DNA of 29,366 nt from JBCCTX01 sp964468435. GTDB lineage: Bacteria; Bacteroidota; Bacteroidia; J057. Where the stretch lies: positions 1 to 29,366 of the forward strand of contig CAYXVE010000057.1 in assembly GCA_964468435.1 (NCBI GenBank). Reading direction: 5' to 3'. Shown in pieces: positions 1 through 8,385 of this stretch. The position numbers and the translations under genes are program-made. Below the pieces are notes generated by a model that saw only the letters and a list, made by a program, of their open reading frames with translations, was not told where the DNA came from and searched no databases. Position 1 is the first letter of the stretch; each line of letters opens with the position of its first letter.

Positions 1-95
1 CCATGGCCTGTCCTACAGCGCCATGGCCTGTCCCACAGCGCCACGGCCTGTCCCACAGCGCCACGGCCTGTCCTACAGCGCCACGGCCTGTCCCC
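1..95. repeat. 20-bp GC-rich tandem repeat, about 4.75 copies, cut by the window edge
   Basis: The unit is ccaYggcctgtccYacagcg, starting at 1, 21, 41, 61 and 81; the last copy breaks down after about 15 bases. Copies differ only at the two pyrimidine positions. Each unit holds a small inverted repeat, CTGT-CCY-ACAG. The period is not a multiple of three, so this is a non-coding satellite and not part of a repetitive protein. It is far richer in GC than the spacer around it. The true copy number is unknown because the window starts inside the array. Confidence 0.9.
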
Positions 96-161
96 CACAA
101 CCGCGGATGAACACAGTTACATTCCCACCTTAATGGCACTCGTTTGCAACGGGAGCCATCT

Positions 162-189
162 GATCATCCAATCCTACCTGTGGATGATC
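162..189. repeat. Perfect 9-bp inverted repeat (hairpin)
   Basis: GATCATCCA (162-170) pairs exactly with TGGATGATC (181-189) around a 10-nt loop. No T-run follows on either strand, so it is not a clear intrinsic terminator. It lies about 125 bp upstream of the sulfatase and could be an operator or an RNA hairpin from an upstream transcript; its role is unknown. Confidence 0.6.
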
Positions 190-238
190 CTCACGGCACA
201 TGCCCTGTAAGCATTGAGAAATGTGTAAACCTCCAACC

Positions 239-278
239 ATCCTGCCCCCCATTCGGCAGGATACCCATGTTACATTTG
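239..278 (+). promoter_or_regulatory. Hairpin plus candidate -7 box upstream of the sulfatase
   Basis: ATCCTGCC (239-246) pairs perfectly with GGCAGGAT (255-262) across an 8-nt loop. TACATTTG at 271-278 matches the Bacteroidota -7 consensus TAnnTTTG exactly, but no TTG lies about 19 bases upstream; that place is taken by the hairpin. Transcription from this box would start near 285, about 30 nt before the sulfatase ATG. An activator-dependent promoter is one reading. The -7 match alone is weak evidence. Confidence 0.35.
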
Positions 279-314
279 TGATAAAATATTATTATTTTCA
301 TCAAAAAGAATGAC

Positions 315-1793
315 ATGCGCTACTACTACCTATTAATAGGCTTTTGGGGATTGATCTCCTGCCAGCCTGATACCACAACTCTCGCATTGGAAAAACCCAA
401 TGTATTGTTCATTGCCATTGATGACCTGAATGATTGGGTGGAGCCTTTGAAGGGACATCCTCAGGTACAAACGCCCAATATGACTCGGCTGGCCAATATG
501 GGCACTACCTTACTGAATGCACATTGCCAGTCTCCACTGTGCAATCCCTCACGGACGAGCCTCATGACCGGACTCCGGCCCTCGACCACTGGAGTGTACT
601 CACTGAGTCCCTGGTTCCGGCAGATCGAGGAGTATCAGGATCTGGTGTCGATGCCGCAATATTTTTCCCAACATGGATATACCACATACACAACCGGGAA
701 AATATACCACGGAGGCTATGGTCGCAAGGATGATGATACGGAATGGGATGTGATAGGTCCGGGCGCGAGTGTCGGGGCAAGGCCTGAAGCCAAACAAGTC
801 AATACCCCTGCCGAACATCCACTGGTCGATTGGGGGCTCTTTCCCCATGCAGATGAAGACAAAGGCGACTGGAAAGTGGCAGAATGGGCGATCGATCAGC
901 TCAATCAGCAACCCGATACGCCTTTTTTTATGTCAGTGGGATTCTTTTTACCCCATGTGCCCTGTTATGCGACAAAGAAATGGTTTAACCTGTATCCTGA
1001 GGGAGAAACAGCACTTCCCCCCTTCCGTATGGATGATCGAGACGATACCCCGCGATATTCATGGTATCTGCACTGGAAATTGCCGGAACCTAGACTGAAA
1101 TTTCTCCAGGAAGCCAATGAGCATGAAAACCTGGTCAGATCCTATCTGGCGAGTATCAGTTTTGTCGATCATCTGGTGGGAAAATTGCTGGATGCGTTGG
1201 AGGAAAATGGGTATGGAGAAAATACAGTGATCGTCCTGTGGTCGGATCACGGCTTTCATCTGGGGGAAAAGCTGATTACGGGAAAAAATACCCTCTGGGA
1301 TCGCTCCACGCGGGTGCCCATGATCTTTGCCGGGCCGGGGATCAGTCAGGGTGCGACCACTCAAAGGCCCGCTGAACTGCTGGATCTGTATCCTACCCTG
1401 CTGGATCTGTGTGGCTTGCCTGCCCGCGAAAATCTGGAAGGGCATAGCCTGCTGCCCCAGCTTCAGGACCCCGAAGCTCCTCGGGAACACCCCGCCATTA
1501 CGACGCATGGTCCGGGAAATCATGGGTTAAGGACGGAAAAATGGAGATACATACGCTATGCAGATGGCTCTGAGGAACTTTACGACATGGAAAATGATCC
1601 TAATGAGTTTGAAAACCTGGCTGATGATGCCAATTATGCGCAAATCAAACAGCAACTTGCTCAATGGTTGCCAAAAACGAGTGCCGAGCCTGCTGAAGGA
1701 GGTAAAGCAAGGTTAATTGAAATGAAAGCGGACGGGACGGTGTACTGGGAGTTGGAGCCCATCGGAGAACATGAGGCAATTCCTGAAATGTAA
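315..1793 (+). CDS. Type I (formylglycine) sulfatase lipoprotein, iduronate-2-sulfatase-like
   Basis: This 492-aa protein belongs to the alkaline phosphatase/sulfatase superfamily and should hydrolyse a sulfate ester, probably on a polysaccharide fragment. Residues 1-16 form a lipoprotein signal ending in the lipobox LISC, with Cys16 as the lipid anchor. Metal-binding DD lies at 36-37. The formylglycine motif CNPSR is at 76-80 (C-x-P-S-R), so activity needs an anaerobic-type or FGE maturase, neither of which is in this window. The second sulfatase signature GYTTYTTGKIYH is at 121-132. HVP (214-216) and SDHG (310-313) with the downstream lysine at 324 complete the usual active-site set. The IDDLNDW start is typical of the iduronate-2-sulfatase-like branch, but the substrate cannot be read from sequence. 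The gene stands alone on the plus strand without a nearby SusC/SusD pair. The start at 315 is set by the signal peptide. Confidence 0.93.
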   Translation: MRYYYLLIGFWGLISCQPDTTTLALEKPNVLFIAIDDLNDWVEPLKGHPQVQTPNMTRLANMGTTLLNAHCQSPLCNPSRTSLMTGLRPSTTGVYSLSPWFRQIEEYQDLVSMPQYFSQHGYTTYTTGKIYHGGYGRKDDDTEWDVIGPGASVGARPEAKQVNTPAEHPLVDWGLFPHADEDKGDWKVAEWAIDQLNQQPDTPFFMSVGFFLPHVPCYATKKWFNLYPEGETALPPFRMDDRDDTPRYSWYLHWKLPEPRLKFLQEANEHENLVRSYLASISFVDHLVGKLLDALEENGYGENTVIVLWSDHGFHLGEKLITGKNTLWDRSTRVPMIFAGPGISQGATTQRPAELLDLYPTLLDLCGLPARENLEGHSLLPQLQDPEAPREHPAITTHGPGNHGLRTEKWRYIRYADGSEELYDMENDPNEFENLADDANYAQIKQQLAQWLPKTSAEPAEGGKARLIEMKADGTVYWELEPIGEHEAIPEM

Positions 1794-1898
1794 TTGGAGA
1801 ACATCGTTTAGCCAGACAGACATTACAAAACAGGCAGCAGTCGGGCGAGAGCGAACGATAAATGCTGGAATGCTTTTTAATAATTTTTTGACAAATTG

Positions 1899-1930
1899 TT
1901 TGGAAAACTATTTCGTATCATCTACTTTAG
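1899..1930 (+). promoter_or_regulatory. Bacteroidota-type promoter of the small structured RNA unit
   Basis: TTTG (1899-1902) is followed, 20 bases later, by TACTTTAG (1923-1930), one mismatch from the TAnnTTTG -7 box. Transcription would begin near 1937, just before a perfect 6-bp hairpin. The nearest following gene-like elements are two tiny ORFs and then a terminator, so the promoter appears to serve a short dedicated transcript. Confidence 0.5.
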
Positions 1931-1987
1931 CAGTGCGAGATGGCAATCGCCATCGGCAACAAGAAAGTAGCAGGAGGAATCGACCAA

Positions 1988-2005
1988 ATGCAAGGCTTGT
2001 TGTAA
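1988..2005 (+). CDS. Possible 5-codon leader ORF (MQGLL)
   Basis: ATG at 1988 lies 10 nt after AGGAGG (1972-1977) and reads five codons to TAA at 2003-2005. The final A of the stop is also the first base of an ATG (2005-2007) that is in frame with the ORF starting at 2035, so the two ORFs overlap as TAATG, a typical translational-coupling arrangement. It is too short for coding statistics; the only evidence is the ribosome-binding site and the coupling. Confidence 0.25.
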   Translation: MQGLL

Positions 2006-2034
2006 TGTTTCACTTAAAGAAAGGAGGTAATCAA

Positions 2035-2097
2035 ATGACTAGTCCCAGTTATTTCTTAGTTAGTTTCATCACCCTAAAGTTAACGCTGAAGAGTTGA
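2035..2097 (+). CDS. Tiny ORF (20 aa) with near-complete Shine-Dalgarno sequence
   Basis: GGAGG (2023-2027) lies 7 nt before ATG 2035, an ideal spacing. The peptide starts MTSPSYFLVS and ends TLKLTLKS: a short hydrophobic stretch with two lysines near the end, which could be membrane-active or simply a leader peptide. The last codons lie in the 5' arm of the 16-bp RNA helix (2069-2085), so a ribosome translating this ORF would open that helix. A longer in-frame start at 2005 (10 more residues) is possible but has a poorer ribosome-binding site. No homologue is recognised. Confidence 0.4.
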   Translation: MTSPSYFLVSFITLKLTLKS

Positions 2098-2178
2098 TGT
2101 TTGATAAGTGAATTGCCTCGTTAGCTTTAGGTGAGGCTGCCCCTGGCAGAATTGAAATTAAGTTAACAAGGAAATACA

Positions 2179-2211
2179 AGCCAGTACCGTAGCGGGTGCT
2201 GGCTTTTTTTT
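2179..2211 (+). terminator. Strong intrinsic terminator
   Basis: AGCCAGTACC (2179-2188) pairs with GGTGCTGGCT (2195-2204) as a 10-bp stem with one wobble and a 6-nt loop, followed by eight T residues (2204-2211). It closes the small RNA unit. Because the lipoprotein gene starts 160 bp further on in the same direction, it could also act as an attenuator for that gene. Confidence 0.85.
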
Positions 2212-2371
2212 GGCCAATGGTTTCATGTTAGCTTATATGTTGTACCCTTCATGTATATATAAACACAGTTTAGGTATCAATCTTTTCAGTAGATACCATA
2301 ATTATGCATGTAAACTACTCCGGTAAATATTTATTTTATAATTTGTGTTTTATTCATTTAACTACAAACTC

Positions 2372-3070
2372 ATGAATAATATTAAACGATTTGGATTGAT
2401 CATAGGCTGTTCATGCATCACGATGTTATCTACAGCTTGCTATCGTAGTGCTTCTGAGTCTGAGAATCAAGAAGAAGAACAGGTTTCAGTCGACATAACT
2501 ACTGAAGGAGATGAAGATGTTACCATAGAGATCGATCCGAACAATCCAGGTGCTGCGTTCAACGATATGGCTAAACAACTGGAAAATGTAGCCAAACAGA
2601 TGCAGGGCGAAGAGGGTGAAGCTGTAGAAGTAATCAATTTCAGAGAATTGAAAGAATTGCTTCCTAACAGGGTTGCTGGTATGAAAATGGATGACAGCAG
2701 TGGTGAGACTGCGGGTGCCATGGGATTCAAAATATCTACCGCAGAAGCCCAATACAAGGATAATGATAGAGAAATTGAAATTAGTATCGCTGATGTGGGA
2801 GGTGCTCCCATGGCATTGATGGGCATGGCAGCATGGACAAGCCTTGAGTATGAAAAAGATACGGATAAGGGATATGAACGTACAACCACCATCGAGGGAC
2901 ACAAGGCTTTTGAAAAATATTATGACAGCCAAAAAGAAGGAGAAATTGGCGTGCTGGTTTCCAAGCGTTTTATCGTCTCTGTTAAAGGTTATAATGTTAG
3001 TATGGATGACATTCAGGCAGCTTTGAAGCGGATTGATTTAGACGATTTGGAAAAGCTCGCAGGTAACTAA
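2372..3070 (+). CDS. Conserved lipoprotein of unknown function
   Basis: The ATG at 2372 gives 232 aa and a good lipoprotein signal: NNIKR, a hydrophobic stretch, then the lipobox LSTAC with Cys23. The open frame extends nine codons upstream to a GTG, but that start would place polar residues ahead of the signal. After a Glu-rich linker (EEEQ and similar) comes a globular region beginning INFRELKELLP, with later blocks AGAMGFKIS, EIEISIADVGG, GYERTTTIEGHKAFEKY and EIGVLVSKRFIVSVKG. This looks like a family of secreted or lipid-anchored proteins seen in several Gram-negative groups, but I know no experimentally assigned function. It is a single gene following the small RNA unit, with a weak hairpin after its stop. 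Confidence 0.85.
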   Translation: MNNIKRFGLIIGCSCITMLSTACYRSASESENQEEEQVSVDITTEGDEDVTIEIDPNNPGAAFNDMAKQLENVAKQMQGEEGEAVEVINFRELKELLPNRVAGMKMDDSSGETAGAMGFKISTAEAQYKDNDREIEISIADVGGAPMALMGMAAWTSLEYEKDTDKGYERTTTIEGHKAFEKYYDSQKEGEIGVLVSKRFIVSVKGYNVSMDDIQAALKRIDLDDLEKLAGN

Positions 3071-3072
3071 TT

Positions 3073-3097
3073 AAATTCATTCTTGTTTTGAATTTTT
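3073..3097 (+). terminator. Weak AT-rich hairpin after the lipoprotein gene
   Basis: AAATTCA (3073-3079) pairs with TGAATTT (3089-3095) across a 9-nt loop and runs into a short T-tract. The stem is all A-T apart from one pair, so termination would be inefficient. The rest of 3098-3331 is AT-rich spacer in which I see no further gene or clear promoter. Confidence 0.3.
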
Positions 3098-3331
3098 GAA
3101 CTTCCCATTCATCCACAATAATTTCTGGTTTACCCATATATAGTATCATTTCTCGTATTTATATTTATTTATAATTTTATCGATACATAAATTTGTTGCA
3201 TAAGTAAGGGCTGATTTTCCTTAGTACGATCTGCTCCTATTTTATCTAACTGTATATTATTTTCCCAATGAAAATCATCAGGGGAAGTATCTACTTTAGA
3301 TCAATTACTAGTACCTTAATTTGTGTATGCG

Positions 3332-6300
3332 ATGAAGAGAACTTCTACTCTTTTTGGTGGTAGTGCCCTACGCTACTCCTTAAAACTCCGTTGGATTTTA
3401 CCCATTATCATTATTCTTCTGGCCTTCACGCCATTGATGATAGCACCTCCTGGTATTACCAACGTTGCCCCCATGGGTAAGTATCTCAATGGCACGTTTT
3501 CTGAGAAAGTGCCAGGGGTAGCTGGTAGCTGGGAGGTGGAAAATGTGTTTCCCAATCTGACTTTTGTTGATCCGATCCAGTTTCTGGAGTTTCCGGGAAG
3601 AGACCAGTTTTTGATAGCCGGCAAGAAAGGTAAATTGTGGTTGGTAGATAACAATCCGGCTACAACTACCAAGCAGGTGCTACTCAACATTGAAAATCAG
3701 GTAGCTACAGCTGAAGATGCAGGGCTGCTTGGCGTAATTTTTCACCCTGAATTCGATCAGCCTGGCTCTCCCAGCCGCGGCTATATTTATGTTTTTTACC
3801 GCTACAAACCCAATCTCTTCTACTCGGGTAGAGAAGCCTATCTACGTCTATCCCGCTTTTACATGGCACCTGGTAGTAATGTCATTGACCCTGCTACCGA
3901 GTATGTCATGATTCAGCAGTACGACCGCCATGATTGGCATAATGGCGGAAGTATGTTTTTTGGTCCCCAGGGATTCCTTTACATAACGTCTGGAGATGAA
4001 GGAGGAGCCAATGATCAGTATAATACTACTCAGATGATCGACAAATATCTGATGGGAGGCATTCTTCGTATTGACGTTGACAAGGACCCCACCCGTAGCC
4101 ATCCCATTCGTAGACAACCCCAAAATACGGCTCCTCCTCCTCCTGGATGGCCTAATAGCTTTTCTCAGGGATATTATATACCCAATGACAATCCCTGGCA
4201 AGACCCCAATGGAAGTATACTGGAGGAGTTTTATGCAATCGGTCTAAGGAGTCCTCACCGTATGAGTTATGATCCGCCTACTGGTGATATATGGGTGGGT
4301 GATGTAGGTCAGGGAAGCCGGGAGGAGGTTAGTGTGGTACGTATGGGCGACAATATGCAGTGGCCTTATAAGGAAGGTAGTATCAATGGACCCAAACCCA
4401 AACCCGTGAACCTGATCGGTAAAGATAAACCGCCCATACACGATTATGGCCGCGGAGTGGGTAACTGTGTCATTGGGGGATTCATGTATAGAGGCGATAA
4501 ATTTCCCGAATTGGTGGGTAAATATATTTTTGGGGATCACGGTACTCGCAATGTCTGGACATTGACTCCCAACCCCCAAAATGGTACAGTAGCCAAAGAT
4601 TTTATTATCAATATCCCGGCTGAGGGGGTCGGTGGAAAATCGGGGATCTCTGATTTTGAAACCGACTCTAAGGGGAATATCTATATACTTAAACTATATG
4701 GTACGAATCTAGATGGAGGAAAAATATACAGGCTGAAACGCAATAATACCTCTCCTGAACCTCCTCAATGGCTTTCTCAGACAGGTGCATTTACAAACCT
4801 GGAAACGCTTACACCTGCTCCAGGTATTATTCCATACTACGTTAATGCACCTTTGTGGACCGATGGTGCTGAAAAGCTGAGATGGATTGCACTTCCTAAT
4901 GATGGGGACTTCGATTCACCCGACGAAAAGGTTTATTTTAGAGCCAACAGTGAATGGGATTTTCCCGAAGGTACTGTTACGATTAAGCATTTCGAATTAC
5001 CAGTAGATCAGCAAAACCCCAACATTACCAGAAAGGTAGAGACTCGTTTTTTCGTACTGGGTAAAGATGGGGTTGCATATGGAGTTACTTACAAATGGAA
5101 CGATGCAGGGACGGATGCGGAACTACTCAAGACCGGAGATGGTAAGTACTTTACTATGACCCGCCAGGATGGTTCTACCTATCAGCAGTTGTGGACATAC
5201 CCTAGCAGGACTGAGTGTATGACCTGCCACAATGACAACGCAGGAGCCGTACTGGGAATAAAGACTCATCAGCAAAATGGAGACTTTACCTATCCCTCGA
5301 CAGGAGCTACTGCCAACCAGTTAGAAACCTGGAATTACCTCAACATTTTCCATACGGATATAGGTGATCCTGATAACTATCTACAGGCCAAACATATCTC
5401 CGATCCCAATGAATCGCTTGAGATACGTGTTCGTTCCTATCTTGATGGTAACTGTGCGATGTGCCACCGCCCTGGCGGCGTACAAGGGGCCTTTGATGCC
5501 AGATTCACCACGCCCTTGAATGCACAAAATATCATTAATGCTAACAATATCAGTAATGCCTCAACTACGGGAGGTAAGATTGTACTGCCGGGCAACCATC
5601 AGCAATCTGAATTGTGGATCAGAGATAACAGCCTGAATAGCAATATGATGCCTCCATTAGGAAAGGGTATCGTAGACGAAGATTACATCAATGTACTCAC
5701 CCAATGGATCGATGGACTCGACCAGAGTAGTAATAATTGTACGCAACTGGTCATGAGCAGCAATCAACTGAGCATTCATGATGTCAGTAGTGAAGAAATT
5801 CAATACAATAACCCCGCAAGCCATGCAATAGATGGAAATCCTGGGACATTCTGGCATACTGAATGGTCCACGGGAAGCCCGGGATATCCACACGAAATCC
5901 AGATTGATCTGGGCACCAATACGGAAGTAGTTGGTTTCAGGTATCTTCCACGACAAGATGCTTCGTTCAACGGTACAATTAATGACTTTGAGTTTTATGC
6001 TAGCCAGGATGGAGTCAACTGGGGCCTGCCTGTTACCAGTGGCTCTTTTGAAGCAACTAAAGCGCTGCAGGAAGTATTCTTTGCTTCTATAAATGCACGT
6101 TATATTAGGTTACGAGCCCTCAATGAGGTCAACGGAAATCGCTGGGCCTCCGCAGCAGAAATACAGATCGTAGAACGGGAGTGCACAGATTGTGATAACC
6201 CCGAGGTAACCTATCTCTCTGATCTGACACCTGTATCAGCTACCAATAGTTGGGGACCTGTGGAATTTGACAGCAGTGTAGGTGAAATACCTGCGGGAGA

Positions 6301-8285
6301 TGGTAATATTATCACGATCAATGGAAATACCTATTCCAAAGGTATAGGCGTACATGCCAACTCGGAGATTATTTATGATCTGAATGGAAATTATACTTCA
6401 TTTTTTACCGATATCGGAATAGATGATGAAACTTGCGATGCAGGTTCAGCAAGGTTTGAAGTATACACAGACGGAACCTTGGCTTATCGTAGTCCTGTAT
6501 TGACACAAGCAGATCCAGCTACTAGTATTGAAATAGATATATCCGGTGTCAATCAGCTACGCCTTGTAGTAGACGGAACAGCAAATGGAATTGGCTGCGA
6601 TCATGCTGACTGGGCCGCAGCAAGGCTTCAATCCTGTACCCCAACTGATAATGACCCGCCCATTGCAAACATATCGGTACAGCCTAAGAGCGGTATTGCA
6701 CCGCTTGAGGTGGCATTCGATGGAACGGAGTCCTCTGATCCAGAAAATGGAGCTATATCTTATGCATGGGATTTCGGAAATGGATTTTCCTCTACCAACC
6801 CATCTCCTACTCATACCTATAATGTGCCAGGTAAATTTCTGGCTTCGCTGATTGTCAGTGATAACCAGGGGCTGAGAGACACAGCTCTCGTAACCATCGA
6901 TGTATTTGTAGCACCGGATACTACCTCTCCCAATATACCTGAAAATCTGGTCGCATCAGAGGTTGAGCATGATCAGGTAATACTTTCCTGGGATCAGGCG
7001 GTAGATGATAGTACAGGTATTGCTGGCTATTTTATCTATCAGGATGGATTTATTGATCCGATTGATACAGTATTTGGGACTTCAGTTGTTGTTGGAGGCC
7101 TGAATCCGGAAACTACTTACTACTTTGCAGTAAGTTCGGTCGACTCCGCTGGTAATATCTCGGATCAGACTACTGCGTTAAGAGTAGAGACCCTAATGGA
7201 ACCCTGTCTGGTTCCACTAGTAGTTTCCGTAAATACTGTGGACATAGACACATGCGGTAATATTGGCAAGGCGACTTTTGATATTTCTGGAGGTGAAGGT
7301 AATCCAGAGCTTGTAGTATTTAGACAAAATGATAGCCTAAACGTAACGGACCAACTTGATCAGCTTCTGGCAGGGGTATACCAGTATCGTATCGTAGATG
7401 GGTTGTGTGCAGATAGTGGTACATTTATTATAACAGCGGAGCCAATTGCGCAAACAAACATAAGTGCAACAATTTGTGAAGGTGAATCTTATCAGTTTTT
7501 GGACAATTTTCTTACACTTGCAGGCACGTACACGGATACCTTAGTCGGCGCTAATGGTTGTGATTCACTAATCTCCCTTACACTTGAAGTTGATACGACT
7601 GTAAAGGAAAACATTACGGTATCTATCAATGAAGGTGAAACCTATGATTTTGCTGGACAGACCTTGACGGAAGTTGGAGTGTATACTGAAACCTTTGTCG
7701 CTGCTAATGGCTGCGACTCGGTCGTTACCCTCCTGCTAACCATCAGTAGCGATGAATTTTCCAATATCAATGTGTCTATATGTGAGGGAGAAACATACCA
7801 GTTTGGTGATCAGGTTATTACCGAGCCTGGAACTTATGTGGATACACTCATCAATGTATCGGGTAATGATTCTATTGTAACCCTTAATCTGGGAGTAGAA
7901 CCCCTACCACAAATCTCTCTTGTAAATACGGCTGTATGTACAGAAGATCAGCAGAGCTATTCTATCACGGTTCAGGCGAGTGGGGGAGATCAGGTTACAA
8001 CAACCGTTGGGAATATTTCTGAAAATCAGGATGGAACTTACACGATTACTAGTATCCCATCAGGTTACGCTGTAAGTGTGAACATACGAAATACCCTTAC
8101 CGGTTGTGAAAATACCTTATCTTTAAATGGTCCGAATTGTAGTTGTGGTAGCTCTGAGACAGTCTATCTCTCTGACATGCAGGAGGTATCTGTACAGAAT
8201 GGATACGGCGACCTAATCAAGGACAATTCAAATGGCAATGATGGACCGATCACCATTGGTGGAGTTGTCTATGAAAAAGGATTAG
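3332..8285 (+). CDS. Giant extracellular sugar dehydrogenase-diheme cytochrome c protein, 5' part (gene continues across gap)
   Basis: This is the front part of one gene running to 9797. ATG 3332 is preferred over GTG 3323; either precedes a basic then strongly hydrophobic export signal (WILPIIIILLAF). Domains by residue: a glucose/sorbosone dehydrogenase (PQQ-type) beta-propeller at about 55-465, with HNGG, TSGDEGG and GLRSPHR motifs; an SO2930-like diheme cytochrome c module at about 475-795, with haem sites C629-M-T-C-H633 and C708-A-M-C-H712; an F5/8-type discoidin domain (about 802-952); NPCBM (about 959-1103); PKD (1108-1191); Fn3 (1195-1288); three 51-residue repeats; and the start of a second NPCBM. 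Sugar oxidation and electron acceptance are thus joined in one polypeptide, apparently anchored to glycans. The open frame seems to stop at 8393-8395 only because the N-run has an arbitrary length. The acceptor after the haems is unknown. Confidence 0.9.
7454..7912 (+). repeat. Three tandem 51-residue (153-bp) protein repeats
   Basis: Repeats begin at 7454, 7607 and 7760, an exact 153-bp period. Each encodes N-I-x-(V/A)-(S/T)-I-(C/N)-EGE-(S/T)-Y-x-F, followed by a G-x-Y-x-(D/E)-T turn and a closing beta strand of the L-x-L or V-x-L type. Copies 1 and 2 share the turn ANGCDS, where copy 3 has SGNDS. Such Cys-containing beta repeats are common stalk modules before T9SS sorting domains. DNA identity is modest, so they are old duplications, unlike the NPCBM copies nearby. 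Confidence 0.85.
8149..8285 (+). repeat. NPCBM-encoding direct repeat, copy A (cut by gap)
   Basis: These 137 bp align without gaps to 9002-9138 with only five differences, all synonymous: the two copies encode exactly the same residues (SSETVYLSDMQEVS and onward to YEKGL). After the N-run, 8386-8440 is identical for 55 bases to 9358-9412. Copy A is therefore the start and end of an NPCBM domain whose middle is missing from the assembly. Confidence 0.95.
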
Positions 8286-8385
8286 NNNNNNNNNNNNNNN
8301 NNNNNNNNNNNNNNNNNNNNNNNNNNNNNNNNNNNNNNNNNNNNNNNNNNNNNNNNNNNNNNNNNNNNNNNNNNNNNNNNNNNNN
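8286..8385. other. Assembly gap (100 N) inside a repeated domain
   Basis: A run of exactly 100 N marks a scaffold gap of unknown length. In the intact copy, the matching flanks end at 9138 and restart at 9358, leaving 219 bp between them. Filling the gap with 219 bp puts the upstream and downstream reading frames in phase and makes one gene of about 2,194 codons from 3332 to 9797. Extra repeat units could also be missing. Confidence 0.97.

Larger units (their letters stand above)
1937..2211 (+). ncRNA. Putative structured small RNA or leader with two strong Shine-Dalgarno sites
   Basis: The unit of about 275 nt runs from the 1899-1930 promoter to the terminator at 2179-2211. Elements in order: a 6-bp hairpin with an AATC loop (1939-1954); AGGAGG (1972-1977) before a 5-codon ORF; AGAAAGGAGGTAATC (2018-2032) before a 20-aa ORF; a 16-bp helix with one bulge and one G-U pair between 2069-2085 and 2119-2134; a 5-bp hairpin CTGCC-CCT-GGCAG (2137-2149); and the terminator. 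The second site matches the complement of the conserved 16S rRNA 3' tail at 14 of 15 bases, the exception being A for G at 2029. Bacteroidota ribosomes normally hide the anti-Shine-Dalgarno sequence, so such a site is unusual. It could be a leader-peptide attenuator, a small-protein mRNA or a ribosome-binding decoy RNA. I do not recognise a named RNA family. Confidence 0.5.

Noticed and set aside
1..95. A CRISPR-like array
   Set aside because: The 20-bp units are directly adjacent with no spacers, and no cas genes are present.
1059..1523. Minus-strand open frame of 154 codons
   Set aside because: It lies entirely within the sulfatase gene, whose motifs and signal peptide are unambiguous.
2467..2932. 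Two minus-strand open frames of about 145 codons
   Set aside because: They are shadows of the lipoprotein gene and have Ser-rich or hydrophobic low-complexity products typical of antisense frames.
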